From Thauera sp. (GTDB lineage: Bacteria; Pseudomonadota; Gammaproteobacteria; Burkholderiales; Rhodocyclaceae), in the NCBI GenBank assembly GCA_023150215.1, contig JAKLLJ010000220.1, forward strand, positions 1 to 5,843: a stretch of DNA of 5,843 nucleotides, given 5' to 3'. Below are positions 1 to 5,605 of this stretch, in pieces. The notes below the pieces were generated by a model. It saw nothing but the letters and a program-made list of their open reading frames with translations. It searched no databases and was not told where the DNA came from. Both the position numbers and the translations under genes were made by a program. Every line of letters starts with the position of its first letter. The stretch's first letter is position 1.

Positions 1-13
1 CCAGAAGCCCTCC

Positions 14-601
14 ATGCGGCAAGCAGACGTCACGCGCAATACGCTCGAAACCAGGATCTCCGTGCGCATCGATCTCGATGGCAGCGGACAGGGCAAGCTC
101 GACACCGGTGTGCCTTTCCTCGATCACATGCTCGACCAGATCGTGCGCCATGGCCTCGTCGATCTCGACATTCATTGCGAGGGCGACACCCACATCGACG
201 ATCACCATACCGTCGAGGATGTCGGCATCACCCTCGGGCAGGCTTTCGCGAAGGCGGTCGGCGACAAGAAGGGCCTGCGCCGCTATGGCCACGCCTACGT
301 GCCGCTCGACGAGGCGCTGTCGCGCGTGGTGGTGGATTTCTCCGGGCGTCCCGGGCTGCACTACTTCGTCGATTACACGCGGGCCCGCATCGGCAACTTC
401 GATGTGGATCTGGTGCGCGAGTTCTTCCAGGGCTTCGTCAATCACGCCGGGGTCACGCTGCACATCGACAATCTGCGCGGCGACAACGCCCACCATCAGT
501 GCGAGACGGTGTTCAAGGCCTTCGCCCGCGCGCTGCGCATGGCGGCCGAGCGCGACGAGCGTGCAGCCGGCACGGTGCCCTCGACCAAGGGCGCGCTCTG
601 A
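14..601 (+). CDS. hisB: Imidazoleglycerol-phosphate dehydratase (HisB, monofunctional)
   Basis: Catalyses the manganese-dependent dehydration of imidazoleglycerol phosphate to imidazole acetol phosphate in cytosolic histidine synthesis. The 195-residue product has the family's two duplicated metal-binding motifs, DDHHTVED at residues 62-69 and NAHHQCE at 158-164, plus FLDHML at 35-40 and the usual C-terminal PSTKGAL. Its length matches stand-alone IGP dehydratases; there is no N-terminal histidinol-phosphatase domain as in the enterobacterial fusion, so that step must be encoded elsewhere. The frame stays open upstream to the window edge, but the ATG at 14 gives the N terminus (MRQADVTRNT) expected of betaproteobacterial HisB. 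A weak purine run (AGAAG, 3-7) precedes it. hisH follows after 61 nt on the same strand. Nothing is missing or broken. The identification is very secure. Confidence 0.97.
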   Translation: MRQADVTRNTLETRISVRIDLDGSGQGKLDTGVPFLDHMLDQIVRHGLVDLDIHCEGDTHIDDHHTVEDVGITLGQAFAKAVGDKKGLRRYGHAYVPLDEALSRVVVDFSGRPGLHYFVDYTRARIGNFDVDLVREFFQGFVNHAGVTLHIDNLRGDNAHHQCETVFKAFARALRMAAERDERAAGTVPSTKGAL

Positions 602-662
602 TCCATTCCTTCGCGCGGCTGCCGTGCGCGGCCGCCATCCTGTCGAAAAGCGAGTCAAGCCG

Positions 663-1301
663 ATGACCACCGTGGCCATCATCGATTACGGCATGGGCAA
701 CCTGCGCTCGGTCGCCAAGGCGATCGAGCATGTGGCGCCCGGCCACGACGTCCTCGTCACCTCGGATCCGGCGCGGGTCGACGCCGCCGAGCGCGTCGTC
801 TTCCCCGGCCAGGGCGCGATGCCCGACTGCATGCGCGAGCTCGATGCGCGCGGCCTGCGTCCGGCGGTGCTGGCTGCGGCGGCTGGCAAGCCCTTCCTCG
901 GCATCTGCATCGGCCAGCAGATGCTTTTCCAGCATAGCGCCGAGGGCGACGTGCCCGGGCTCGGCGTCCTGCCGGGCGAGGTCGTGCGCTTTCCCGAGGA
1001 TCGTATGCAGGCCGCCGACGGCAGCCTGCTCAAGGTGCCGCACATGGGCTGGAACGAGGTCTGGCAGTCGGCGCCGCATCCGATGTGGGACGGCATCCCC
1101 GACGGCGAGCGTTTCTACTTCGTGCACAGCTACTTCGTGACCCCGGCCGATCCCGCGCTGACTGCGGCTGCGACCGACTATGGCCTGCGCTTTACCAGTG
1201 CGGTAGCGCGGGCTAATATCTTCGCGGCCCAGTTCCACCCGGAAAAGAGCGCCGCTGCCGGCCTCCGGCTCCTTGCAAATTTCATCCGCTGGCAGCCCTG
1301 A
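663..1301 (+). CDS. hisH: Imidazole glycerol phosphate synthase, glutamine amidotransferase subunit HisH
   Basis: Hydrolyses glutamine and channels the ammonia to HisF, with which it forms the cytosolic IGP synthase heterodimer. The 212-residue protein is a class I (triad) glutaminase: GICIGQQ at residues 80-86 supplies the nucleophile Cys82, and FHPEKS at 191-196 supplies His192 and Glu194. The oxyanion-strand region at 48-51 reads PGQG where many HisH proteins have PGVG; from memory this is common in betaproteobacteria. The ATG at 663 is chosen because MTTVAIIDYGMGNLRS is the standard HisH N terminus. The same frame is open much further upstream across hisB, but that extension is a GC-rich shadow. 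The ribosome binding site is weak (AAAAGCGAG, 645-653). The gene lies 61 nt after hisB and 47 nt before hisA. Very secure. Confidence 0.97.
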   Translation: MTTVAIIDYGMGNLRSVAKAIEHVAPGHDVLVTSDPARVDAAERVVFPGQGAMPDCMRELDARGLRPAVLAAAAGKPFLGICIGQQMLFQHSAEGDVPGLGVLPGEVVRFPEDRMQAADGSLLKVPHMGWNEVWQSAPHPMWDGIPDGERFYFVHSYFVTPADPALTAAATDYGLRFTSAVARANIFAAQFHPEKSAAAGLRLLANFIRWQP

Positions 1302-1348
1302 GCGCCGGCGGCCCGTCTTTCGACTCCGCCCACTGAACTGATCCCCGT

Positions 1349-2098
1349 ATGCTGCTGATCCCCGCCATCGACCTCAAGGACGGTCAATGTGTTCGCCTCA
1401 AACAGGGCGAGATGGACGACGCCACGGTGTTTTCCGAAGCGCCGGGCGCCATGGCGCGCCACTGGCTTGACGCCGGTGCTCGTCGCTTGCACCTGGTTGA
1501 CCTCAACGGTGCTTTTGCCGGCAAGCCCAAGAACGGCCCCGCGATTCGCGCCATCACCGACGTGGTCGGCGAGGACATCCCGGTGCAACTCGGTGGCGGC
1601 ATCCGTGATCTCGACACCATCGAGCACTACCTCGACAACGGCATCAGCTACGTCATCATCGGCACCGCCGCGGTCAAGAACCCCGGTTTCCTACACGACG
1701 CCTGCACCGCCTTCCCCGGGCACATCATCGTCGGCCTGGATGCCAAGGACGGCAAGGTGGCGGTCGATGGCTGGTCCAAGCTGACCGGTCACGACGTGGT
1801 CGATCTGGCGAAGAAGTTCGAGGACTACGGCGTCGAGTCGGTGATCTACACCGACATCGGGCGCGACGGCATGCTCTCGGGCGTGAATATCGAAGCCACC
1901 GTGCGCTTGGCGCGCGCGCTGCGCATTCCGGTGATCGCCAGTGGCGGCATCACCGACCTCCGCGACATCGACGCGCTGTGCGCGGTCGAAGGCGAGGGCA
2001 TCATGGGCGCGATCACCGGCCGCGCGATTTACGAAGGCACGCTCGACTTCGCCGCCGCGCAGGCGCGTGCGGACGAGCTCAACGGTGTGGCCGAATGA
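1349..2098 (+). CDS. hisA: ProFAR isomerase (phosphoribosylformimino-AICAR-phosphate isomerase) HisA
   Basis: Performs the Amadori rearrangement of ProFAR to PRFAR, the substrate of HisF-HisH. The 249-residue product is a (beta-alpha)8 barrel. The catalytic aspartates expected at the ends of strands 1 and 5 are Asp8 in PAIDLKDG and Asp131 in GLDAKDG. The two phosphate-binding glycine motifs are LGGGIR at 81-86 and IASGGI at 196-201, and TDIGRDG lies at 168-174. This half-barrel duplication is shared with the paralogous HisF downstream. The ATG at 1349 gives the canonical start MLLIPAIDLK, but I see no clear Shine-Dalgarno sequence in the 20 nt before it. hisF starts 22 nt after the stop. I considered the bifunctional HisA/TrpF enzyme PriA, but that is an actinobacterial form and does not fit the context. 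Confidence 0.97.
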   Translation: MLLIPAIDLKDGQCVRLKQGEMDDATVFSEAPGAMARHWLDAGARRLHLVDLNGAFAGKPKNGPAIRAITDVVGEDIPVQLGGGIRDLDTIEHYLDNGISYVIIGTAAVKNPGFLHDACTAFPGHIIVGLDAKDGKVAVDGWSKLTGHDVVDLAKKFEDYGVESVIYTDIGRDGMLSGVNIEATVRLARALRIPVIASGGITDLRDIDALCAVEGEGIMGAITGRAIYEGTLDFAAAQARADELNGVAE

Positions 2099-2120
2099 CC
2101 TTTTCCTGCGAGCGCCGCTG

Positions 2121-2879
2121 ATGTTGGCCAAGCGCATCATCCCCTGCCTGGACGTGAAGTCCGGGCGCGTGGTCAAGGGCGTCAATTTCGTCGAGCTGCG
2201 CGATGCCGGCGATCCGGTCGAGATCGCCCGCCGCTACGACGAGCAGGGCGCCGACGAGATCACCTTCCTCGACATCACTGCCAGCTCCGACGACCGCGAC
2301 ATCATCCTGCATGTGGTCGAACAGGTTGCCGAGCAGGTCTTCATTCCGCTCACCGTCGGCGGCGGCGTGCGCGTGGTCGAGGACGTGCGCCGGCTGCTTA
2401 ACGCCGGAGCGGACAAGGTCAGCATGAACACCGCGGCGGTGAACAACCCGCAACTGGTGCATGATGCTTCGAGCAAGGTCGGCAGCCAGTGCATCGTGGT
2501 GGCGATCGACGCCAAGCAGACCGCGCCCGGCAAGTGGGAGGTTTTCACCCACGGTGGCCGCAACAACACCGGGCTCGACGCGATCGAGTGGGCGCGCAGG
2601 GTGGCCGCGCTCGGCGCGGGAGAGATCCTGCTCACCAGCATGGATCGCGACGGCACGAGGAACGGCTTCGATCTCGCGCTCACGCGCGCGGTGTCCGACG
2701 CGGTGCGTATCCCGGTGATCGCCAGTGGCGGGGTCGGCACGCTCGAGCATCTGGCCGAAGGGGTGTCCGAAGGTCGCGCCGATGCGGTGCTCGCGGCGAG
2801 CATCTTCCATTTCGGGCAGCACACCGTGCGCGAGGCCAAGGAGCTCATGCGCGCGCGCGGCATCGAGGTGCGACTGTGA
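2121..2879 (+). CDS. hisF: Imidazole glycerol phosphate synthase, cyclase subunit HisF
   Basis: Uses ammonia delivered by HisH to convert PRFAR to imidazoleglycerol phosphate and AICAR, the latter feeding back into purine synthesis. The 252-residue (beta-alpha)8 barrel shows the two catalytic aspartates, Asp11 (PCLDVK) and Asp130 (VAIDAK). The residues known in the family to form the ammonia gate are Arg5, Glu46, Lys99 and Glu168. Phosphate-binding glycine stretches are TVGGGVR (78-84) and ASGGVG (201-206), and the C terminus ends GIEVRL. The ATG at 2121 is chosen because MLAKRIIPCLDVK is the standard N terminus; in-frame sequence upstream lies inside hisA. The Shine-Dalgarno is poor (GCGAG near 2108). 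Its stop overlaps the hisI start by 4 nt (GTGA). Very secure. Confidence 0.97.
   Translation: MLAKRIIPCLDVKSGRVVKGVNFVELRDAGDPVEIARRYDEQGADEITFLDITASSDDRDIILHVVEQVAEQVFIPLTVGGGVRVVEDVRRLLNAGADKVSMNTAAVNNPQLVHDASSKVGSQCIVVAIDAKQTAPGKWEVFTHGGRNNTGLDAIEWARRVAALGAGEILLTSMDRDGTRNGFDLALTRAVSDAVRIPVIASGGVGTLEHLAEGVSEGRADAVLAASIFHFGQHTVREAKELMRARGIEVRL
2865..2870 (+). promoter_or_regulatory. Ribosome binding site for hisI (supports GTG start)
   Basis: GAGGTG lies 5 nt before the GTG codon at 2876, inside the 3' end of hisF. Together with the GTGA stop/start overlap and the conserved N terminus that follows, it supports initiation of hisI at this non-ATG codon and translational coupling to hisF. Confidence 0.7.
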
Positions 2880-3265
2880 ATTCGCGCTGGCTCAACGAGA
2901 TCAAGTGGGACGAGCAGGGTCTGGTGCCCGTGATCGCGCAGGAGGCATCCTCCGGTGACGTGCTGATGTTCGCCTGGATGAACCGCGAGGCGCTTCAGCG
3001 CACCGCCGAAACCGGCGAGGCCATCTACTGGTCACGTTCGCGGCGCAAGCTGTGGCACAAGGGCGAGGAGTCCGGTCATGTGCAAAAGGTGCTCGACATC
3101 CGCATCGACTGCGACAACGACGTCGTGCTGCTGAAGATCGAGCAGGTGGGTGACATCGCCTGCCACACCGGGCGCCACAGCTGCTTCTTCCAGAAGTATT
3201 TCGCCGACGGCCGCTGGGAGGCCGTTGAACCGGTTTTGAAAGACCCGCAGGAGATCTACAAATGA
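2876..3265 (+). CDS. hisI: Phosphoribosyl-AMP cyclohydrolase HisI
   Basis: Opens the adenine ring of phosphoribosyl-AMP to give ProFAR, a zinc- and magnesium-dependent cytosolic step. The 129-residue product carries the family metal sites: DCDND at residues 78-82 (Asp78, Cys79, Asp80, Asp82) and CHTGRHSC at 96-103 (Cys96, Cys103), with SRSRRKLWHKGEESGH at 53-68. The start is a GTG at 2876 overlapping the hisF stop as GTGA, preceded by GAGGTG at 2865-2870. The next in-frame ATG (residue 31) would cut off conserved residues such as WDEQGLVPVIAQ. This is the single-domain form; the PR-ATP pyrophosphohydrolase activity is on the separate hisE gene, whose ATG overlaps this stop, rather than fused as in enterobacterial HisIE. 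Very secure; the GTG start itself is likely. Confidence 0.96.
   Translation: MNSRWLNEIKWDEQGLVPVIAQEASSGDVLMFAWMNREALQRTAETGEAIYWSRSRRKLWHKGEESGHVQKVLDIRIDCDNDVVLLKIEQVGDIACHTGRHSCFFQKYFADGRWEAVEPVLKDPQEIYK
3249..3253 (+). promoter_or_regulatory. Ribosome binding site for hisE
   Basis: AGGAG lies 8 nt before the hisE ATG at 3262 and within the last codons of hisI. It fixes the hisE start at the ATGA overlap and indicates that HisE can be initiated independently as well as by re-initiation. Confidence 0.75.
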
Positions 3266-3600
3266 TCGATATCGAAGTACTGCGTCGCGTGGCCGATACC
3301 CTGGCTGCGCGCAAGAAGGCCGATCCGGATTCCTCCTACGTCTCCAGCCTGTATCAGAAAGGCACCGACACGATCTGCAAGAAGGTCGCCGAGGAAGCCG
3401 CCGAGACCATCATGGCGGCCAAGGACAAGGACATGCTGCACTTGGTGTGGGAGGTCACCGACCTCTGGTTCCATTCCATGGTGCTGCTCGCCCACCACGG
3501 CCTGTCGGTGGAAGACGTGCTCGCCGAGTTCCGCCGCCGTGAGGGCGTGTCCGGCATCGACGAGAAGAAGTCGCGTACCGCCGAGGGCTCGCGCGCATGA
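3262..3600 (+). CDS. hisE: Phosphoribosyl-ATP pyrophosphohydrolase HisE
   Basis: Removes pyrophosphate from phosphoribosyl-ATP to give PR-AMP, the substrate of HisI. The 112-residue, all-helical protein belongs to the MazG-like/all-alpha NTP pyrophosphatase superfamily. Acidic residues typical of its magnesium site are Glu44, Glu45 and Glu48 in KKVAEEAAETIMAAK (40-54) and Glu64 and Asp67 in WEVTDLWFH (63-71). The ATG at 3262 overlaps the hisI stop (ATGA) and has a good AGGAG 8 nt upstream, inside the hisI coding end. Its own stop overlaps the hinT start in the same way. HisI and HisE catalyse the second and third pathway steps, and the overlap suggests translational coupling. Separate genes here contrast with the HisIE fusion of enterobacteria. 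Very secure. Confidence 0.96.
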   Translation: MIDIEVLRRVADTLAARKKADPDSSYVSSLYQKGTDTICKKVAEEAAETIMAAKDKDMLHLVWEVTDLWFHSMVLLAHHGLSVEDVLAEFRRREGVSGIDEKKSRTAEGSRA

Positions 3601-3944
3601 GCGACTGCCTCTTCTGCCGCATTGTGCGTGGCGAGATCCCTGCGAAGAAGGTCTACGAAGACGAGCATGTGTTCGCCTTTCACGACATCCACCCGGTCGC
3701 GCCGGTGCACGTGCTCGTGGTGCCCAAGGTGCACGTCGACTCGATGGCGCACCTCGATCGGGAACACGAGGTGGCGATGGGGCGTCTGATGGTGGCGGCA
3801 GGACAAATCGCGCGCGCGCAGGGCTGCACTGACGGCTTTCGCAGCATCGTGAACACCGGAAGGGTGGGGCTGCAGGAGGTGTATCATCTGCACCTTCACA
3901 TTCTGGGCGGCCCCGATCCCCTGCCGCCCATGTTGAAGCGTTAA
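3597..3944 (+). CDS. hinT: HIT-family purine nucleoside phosphoramidase/nucleotide hydrolase, HinT type
   Basis: A 115-residue histidine-triad protein, probably a cytosolic homodimer that hydrolyses adenosine phosphoramidates and aminoacyl-adenylates. The diagnostic HLHLH is at residues 97-101, with His99 the expected nucleophile, inside QEVYHLHLHILGG. The N-terminal DCLFCRIVRGEIPAKKVYED (3-22) is typical of the HinT/PKCI branch and includes a CxxC pair (Cys4, Cys7) often associated with zinc. PVAPVHVLVVPK (33-44) is the other conserved stretch. The ATG at 3597 overlaps the hisE stop (ATGA), with GAGGG at 3583-3587 as a plausible ribosome binding site. tatA starts 10 nt downstream. Its position between his and tat genes is, as I recall, conserved in several betaproteobacteria. 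The family is certain; the physiological substrate is not. Confidence 0.93.
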   Translation: MSDCLFCRIVRGEIPAKKVYEDEHVFAFHDIHPVAPVHVLVVPKVHVDSMAHLDREHEVAMGRLMVAAGQIARAQGCTDGFRSIVNTGRVGLQEVYHLHLHILGGPDPLPPMLKR

Positions 3945-3948
3945 GGAG
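3943..3948 (+). promoter_or_regulatory. Strong ribosome binding site for tatA
   Basis: AAGGAG begins within the TAA stop codon of hinT and ends 6 nt before the tatA ATG. It is the closest match to the anti-Shine-Dalgarno consensus in the window, in contrast to the weak sites before hisH, hisA, hisF and tatB, and would favour abundant TatA synthesis. Confidence 0.8.
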
Positions 3949-3954
3949 AGCGGT

Positions 3955-4191
3955 ATGGGTTCTTTCAGCATCTGGCACTGGCTGATCGTGCTGGTCATCG
4001 TCCTCTTGGTGTTCGGCACCAAGAAGTTGCGCAACATCGGCTCCGATCTTGGTGGCGCGGTGAAGGGCTTCAAGGAAGGCGTGAAGGAGGGTGATGCCTC
4101 CAGTTCCGGCGATGCCTCGCAGCAAAAGATCGTCCAGGGGCAGACCATAGAAGGCGAGGCGCGCGAGAAGGTCGACCAGAACCGGTCCTGA
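3955..4191 (+). CDS. tatA: Sec-independent (twin-arginine) translocase subunit TatA
   Basis: TatA oligomers form the membrane-permeabilising element through which folded, cofactor-loaded proteins with twin-arginine signals cross the inner membrane. The 78-residue protein has a short N-terminal transmembrane helix (about residues 5-20), the conserved Phe20-Gly21 hinge, an amphipathic helix with KKLRNIGSDLGGAVKGFKEG (23-42), and a polar, probably disordered tail. A polar His at position 8, where TatB has Glu, plus the absence of the GPERLP motif, assigns it as TatA rather than TatB. The start is well supported by AAGGAG at 3943-3948, the strongest Shine-Dalgarno in the window, overlapping the hinT stop. 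After the gene comes a 95-nt gap with a terminator-like hairpin before tatB, which could favour higher TatA expression. Length is at the short end but normal. Confidence 0.95.
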   Translation: MGSFSIWHWLIVLVIVLLVFGTKKLRNIGSDLGGAVKGFKEGVKEGDASSSGDASQQKIVQGQTIEGEAREKVDQNRS

Positions 4192-4213
4192 GCGACGCGT
4201 CTCGATCCACCAC

Positions 4214-4246
4214 GGGGGCGCCCTGACCGGAGCGCCCCTTCGTTTT
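4214..4246 (+). terminator. Terminator-like stem-loop between tatA and tatB
   Basis: The arms GGGGCGC (4215-4221) and GCGCCCC (4232-4238) are perfect inverted complements. The 10-nt loop can pair two more C-G steps across a bulged A, and an extra G-U pair is possible at the base. A T-rich tract (4239-4246, TTCGTTTT) follows, so the element resembles an intrinsic terminator, slightly imperfect because CG interrupts the T run. It begins 22 nt after the tatA stop, and tatB and tatC continue downstream on the same strand with no obvious promoter in the remaining 40 nt. I infer a partial terminator, or a hairpin protecting the upstream mRNA end, that lowers tatBC expression relative to tatA. Confidence 0.6.
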
Positions 4247-4251
4247 ACGGC

Positions 4252-4267
4252 GGGCCGACGGTGGCCC
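4252..4267 (+). other. Small second stem-loop upstream of tatB
   Basis: GGGCC (4252-4256) and GGCCC (4263-4267) can pair around a 6-nt loop, 19 nt before the tatB start. The stem is only 5 bp and such matches are frequent in GC-rich DNA, so it may be chance. No T run follows it. If real, it could influence translation start at tatB or mRNA processing. Confidence 0.25.
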
Positions 4268-4286
4268 CTGTCTCGAGCGAGCACAC

Positions 4287-4784
4287 ATGTTCGACTTCGG
4301 CTTTTCGGAACTCGTGGTGATCGGCATCGTGATGCTGATCGTGGTCGGGCCCGAGCGCCTGCCCAAGGTCGCACGCACGGCGGGTCATCTGCTCGGGCGC
4401 GTGCAGCGCTACGTCTCGGATGTGAAGTCCGACATCCAGCGCGAGATGCAGCTCGAAGAGCTCAAGAAGCTGCAGGAGCAGGTCCGCCAGCAGGCGCAGG
4501 AAATCGAGTCGTCCGTGCGCTCCGGTGTGGCGGGCGTCGAGTCCGGCGTCGGGCAGACCGTGGACGAGGTGCGCTCGATCCTGCCCGATTCAGCACGTCC
4601 GGCGGCAACTCCCGTGCCGCCATCCGTTGCGGCGCCATCCTCGGCCACCGTGGCGCCGGCAACCCCGGGGGGTGAAGGCGGCGCTCCGGCGGGGACGGTG
4701 CGCGATGCCACGGCGCCTCAGCGCGAACCCGGGCTCGAGGCCGCGCCGCGCGTCGAGCTCAACGCCGACAAGGCCAAGGCATGA
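4287..4784 (+). CDS. tatB: Sec-independent (twin-arginine) translocase subunit TatB
   Basis: Partners TatC in the receptor complex that binds twin-arginine signal peptides at the inner membrane. The 165-residue protein starts MFDFGFSELVVIGIVMLIVVGPERLP, with the TatB-specific Glu8 in a transmembrane helix (about 6-20), then GPERLP at 21-26. A long, charged amphipathic or coiled-coil-like helix follows (about 27-80, rich in Glu, Gln, Lys and Arg). The tail from about residue 100 is rich in Ala and Pro, low in complexity and probably disordered; this part is poorly conserved in the family. The ATG at 4287 gives the canonical N terminus, but the ribosome binding site is weak (GAGCGAG, 4275-4281). 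The stop overlaps the tatC start by 4 nt (ATGA), consistent with the fixed TatB:TatC partnership. Confidence 0.95.
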   Translation: MFDFGFSELVVIGIVMLIVVGPERLPKVARTAGHLLGRVQRYVSDVKSDIQREMQLEELKKLQEQVRQQAQEIESSVRSGVAGVESGVGQTVDEVRSILPDSARPAATPVPPSVAAPSSATVAPATPGGEGGAPAGTVRDATAPQREPGLEAAPRVELNADKAKA

Positions 4785-5578
4785 GCGAACAACAGGAAAC
4801 CTTTCTCGCCCATCTGATCGAGCTGCGCGATCGCCTGATCCGCGCCCTGCTCGCGATCGTGATCGTCTTCGTCTGCCTGATGCCGTGGGCCGGTGACATC
4901 TACGACATCCTCGCCAAGCCGATGATGGATACGCTGCCCGCGGGCACCAACATGATCGCCACCGGCGTGGTCACGCCCTTCTTCGTGCCGGTCAAGGTCA
5001 CCATGATGGTGGCCTTCGTGTTGGCCTTGCCCTGGGTGCTGTTCCAGGCCTGGGCCTTCATCGCACCCGGCCTCTACGCACACGAGAAGCGCCTCGCCTT
5101 GCCCTTGGTGCTGGGCAGCACGCTGCTGTTCCTGCTTGGCATGGCTTTCTGCTATTTCTTCGTGTTCGGCACGGTGTTCAAGTTCATCGCCGAATTCGCG
5201 CCCAAGAGCATCGTGCCGGCGCCCGACATCGAGCAATACCTGTCCTTCGTGATGTCGATGTTCATCGCCTTCGGCGTCACTTTCGAAGTGCCGGTGGCGG
5301 TGATCCTGATGGTCAAGGCCGGCATCGTCGATGTCGCCAAGCTGCGCGAGTCGCGCCCTTACGTGATCGTCGGCGCCTTTGTGGTCGCCGCCATCGTCAC
5401 CCCGCCGGATGTGGTCTCGCAGTTCATGCTGGCCGTGCCGATGTGCCTGCTCTACGAGCTTGGCATCGTGCTCGCGGGCATGCTGTCCAGGCCTTCCCCT
5501 CAGCAGGAGGCCGCCGGCGAGACGGTACAGCAGCTCGCCGGGCCGGCTGCTGCGGATGGCGAGGGCGAGCCCCGCTGA
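4781..5578 (+). CDS. tatC: Sec-independent (twin-arginine) translocase subunit TatC
   Basis: The polytopic core of the Tat receptor that recognises the twin-arginine motif. The 265-residue product has hydrophobic segments consistent with the six-helix TatC fold (roughly 20-37, 68-93, 107-135, 154-179, 193-207 and 212-235). Conserved residues are visible: HLIELRDRL at 11-19 with Glu15 and Arg17, Pro47, FIAPGLYAHEK at 93-103 with Glu102, FGVTFEVPV at 164-172 with Glu169, and VTPPD at 206-210 with Asp210. From about residue 237 there is a hydrophilic Gln/Ala/Gly/Glu-rich cytoplasmic tail. The ATG at 4781 overlaps the tatB stop, with AAGG at 4770-4773 as a modest ribosome binding site. This is the last plus-strand gene; the next gene is convergent, 27 nt away. 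Very secure. Confidence 0.97.
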   Translation: MSEQQETFLAHLIELRDRLIRALLAIVIVFVCLMPWAGDIYDILAKPMMDTLPAGTNMIATGVVTPFFVPVKVTMMVAFVLALPWVLFQAWAFIAPGLYAHEKRLALPLVLGSTLLFLLGMAFCYFFVFGTVFKFIAEFAPKSIVPAPDIEQYLSFVMSMFIAFGVTFEVPVAVILMVKAGIVDVAKLRESRPYVIVGAFVVAAIVTPPDVVSQFMLAVPMCLLYELGIVLAGMLSRPSPQQEAAGETVQQLAGPAAADGEGEPR

Positions 5579-5605
5579 GTGCCGCGGGCCGCGTCGGTCG
5601 GTGCC

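Noticed and set aside
78..662. Possible N-terminal extension of HisH reading through from inside hisB.
   Set aside because: The extension is an out-of-frame reading of hisB, rich in Ser, Arg and Ala; real HisH homology begins exactly at the ATG at 663.
602..662. Possible hairpin or promoter in the hisB-hisH gap.
   Set aside because: Only short GC-rich matches (GCGGC/GCCGC) with no T run, and no convincing -35/-10 pair; nothing beyond a short operon gap can be supported.
513..1238. Minus-strand open frame of about 241 codons antisense to hisH and the end of hisB.
   Set aside because: It mirrors the codon structure of hisH, has no recognisable motif and is best explained as a shadow of a high-GC gene.
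1302..1348. Possible regulatory element between hisH and hisA.
   Set aside because: No stable hairpin, terminator, promoter or leader peptide is evident in these 47 nt.
3256..4374. Long minus-strand open frame (about 372 codons) antisense to hisE, hinT, tatA and the start of tatB.
   Set aside because: It lies opposite four clearly identified genes, its translation is low-complexity and rich in Arg, Ala and Pro, and it shows no recognisable domain; such frames are common opposite GC-rich genes.
5528..5552. Inverted repeat CAGCAG...CTGCTG near the 3' end of tatC as a possible terminator.
   Set aside because: It lies within coding sequence encoding the tatC tail, has an unpaired interior and no following T run.
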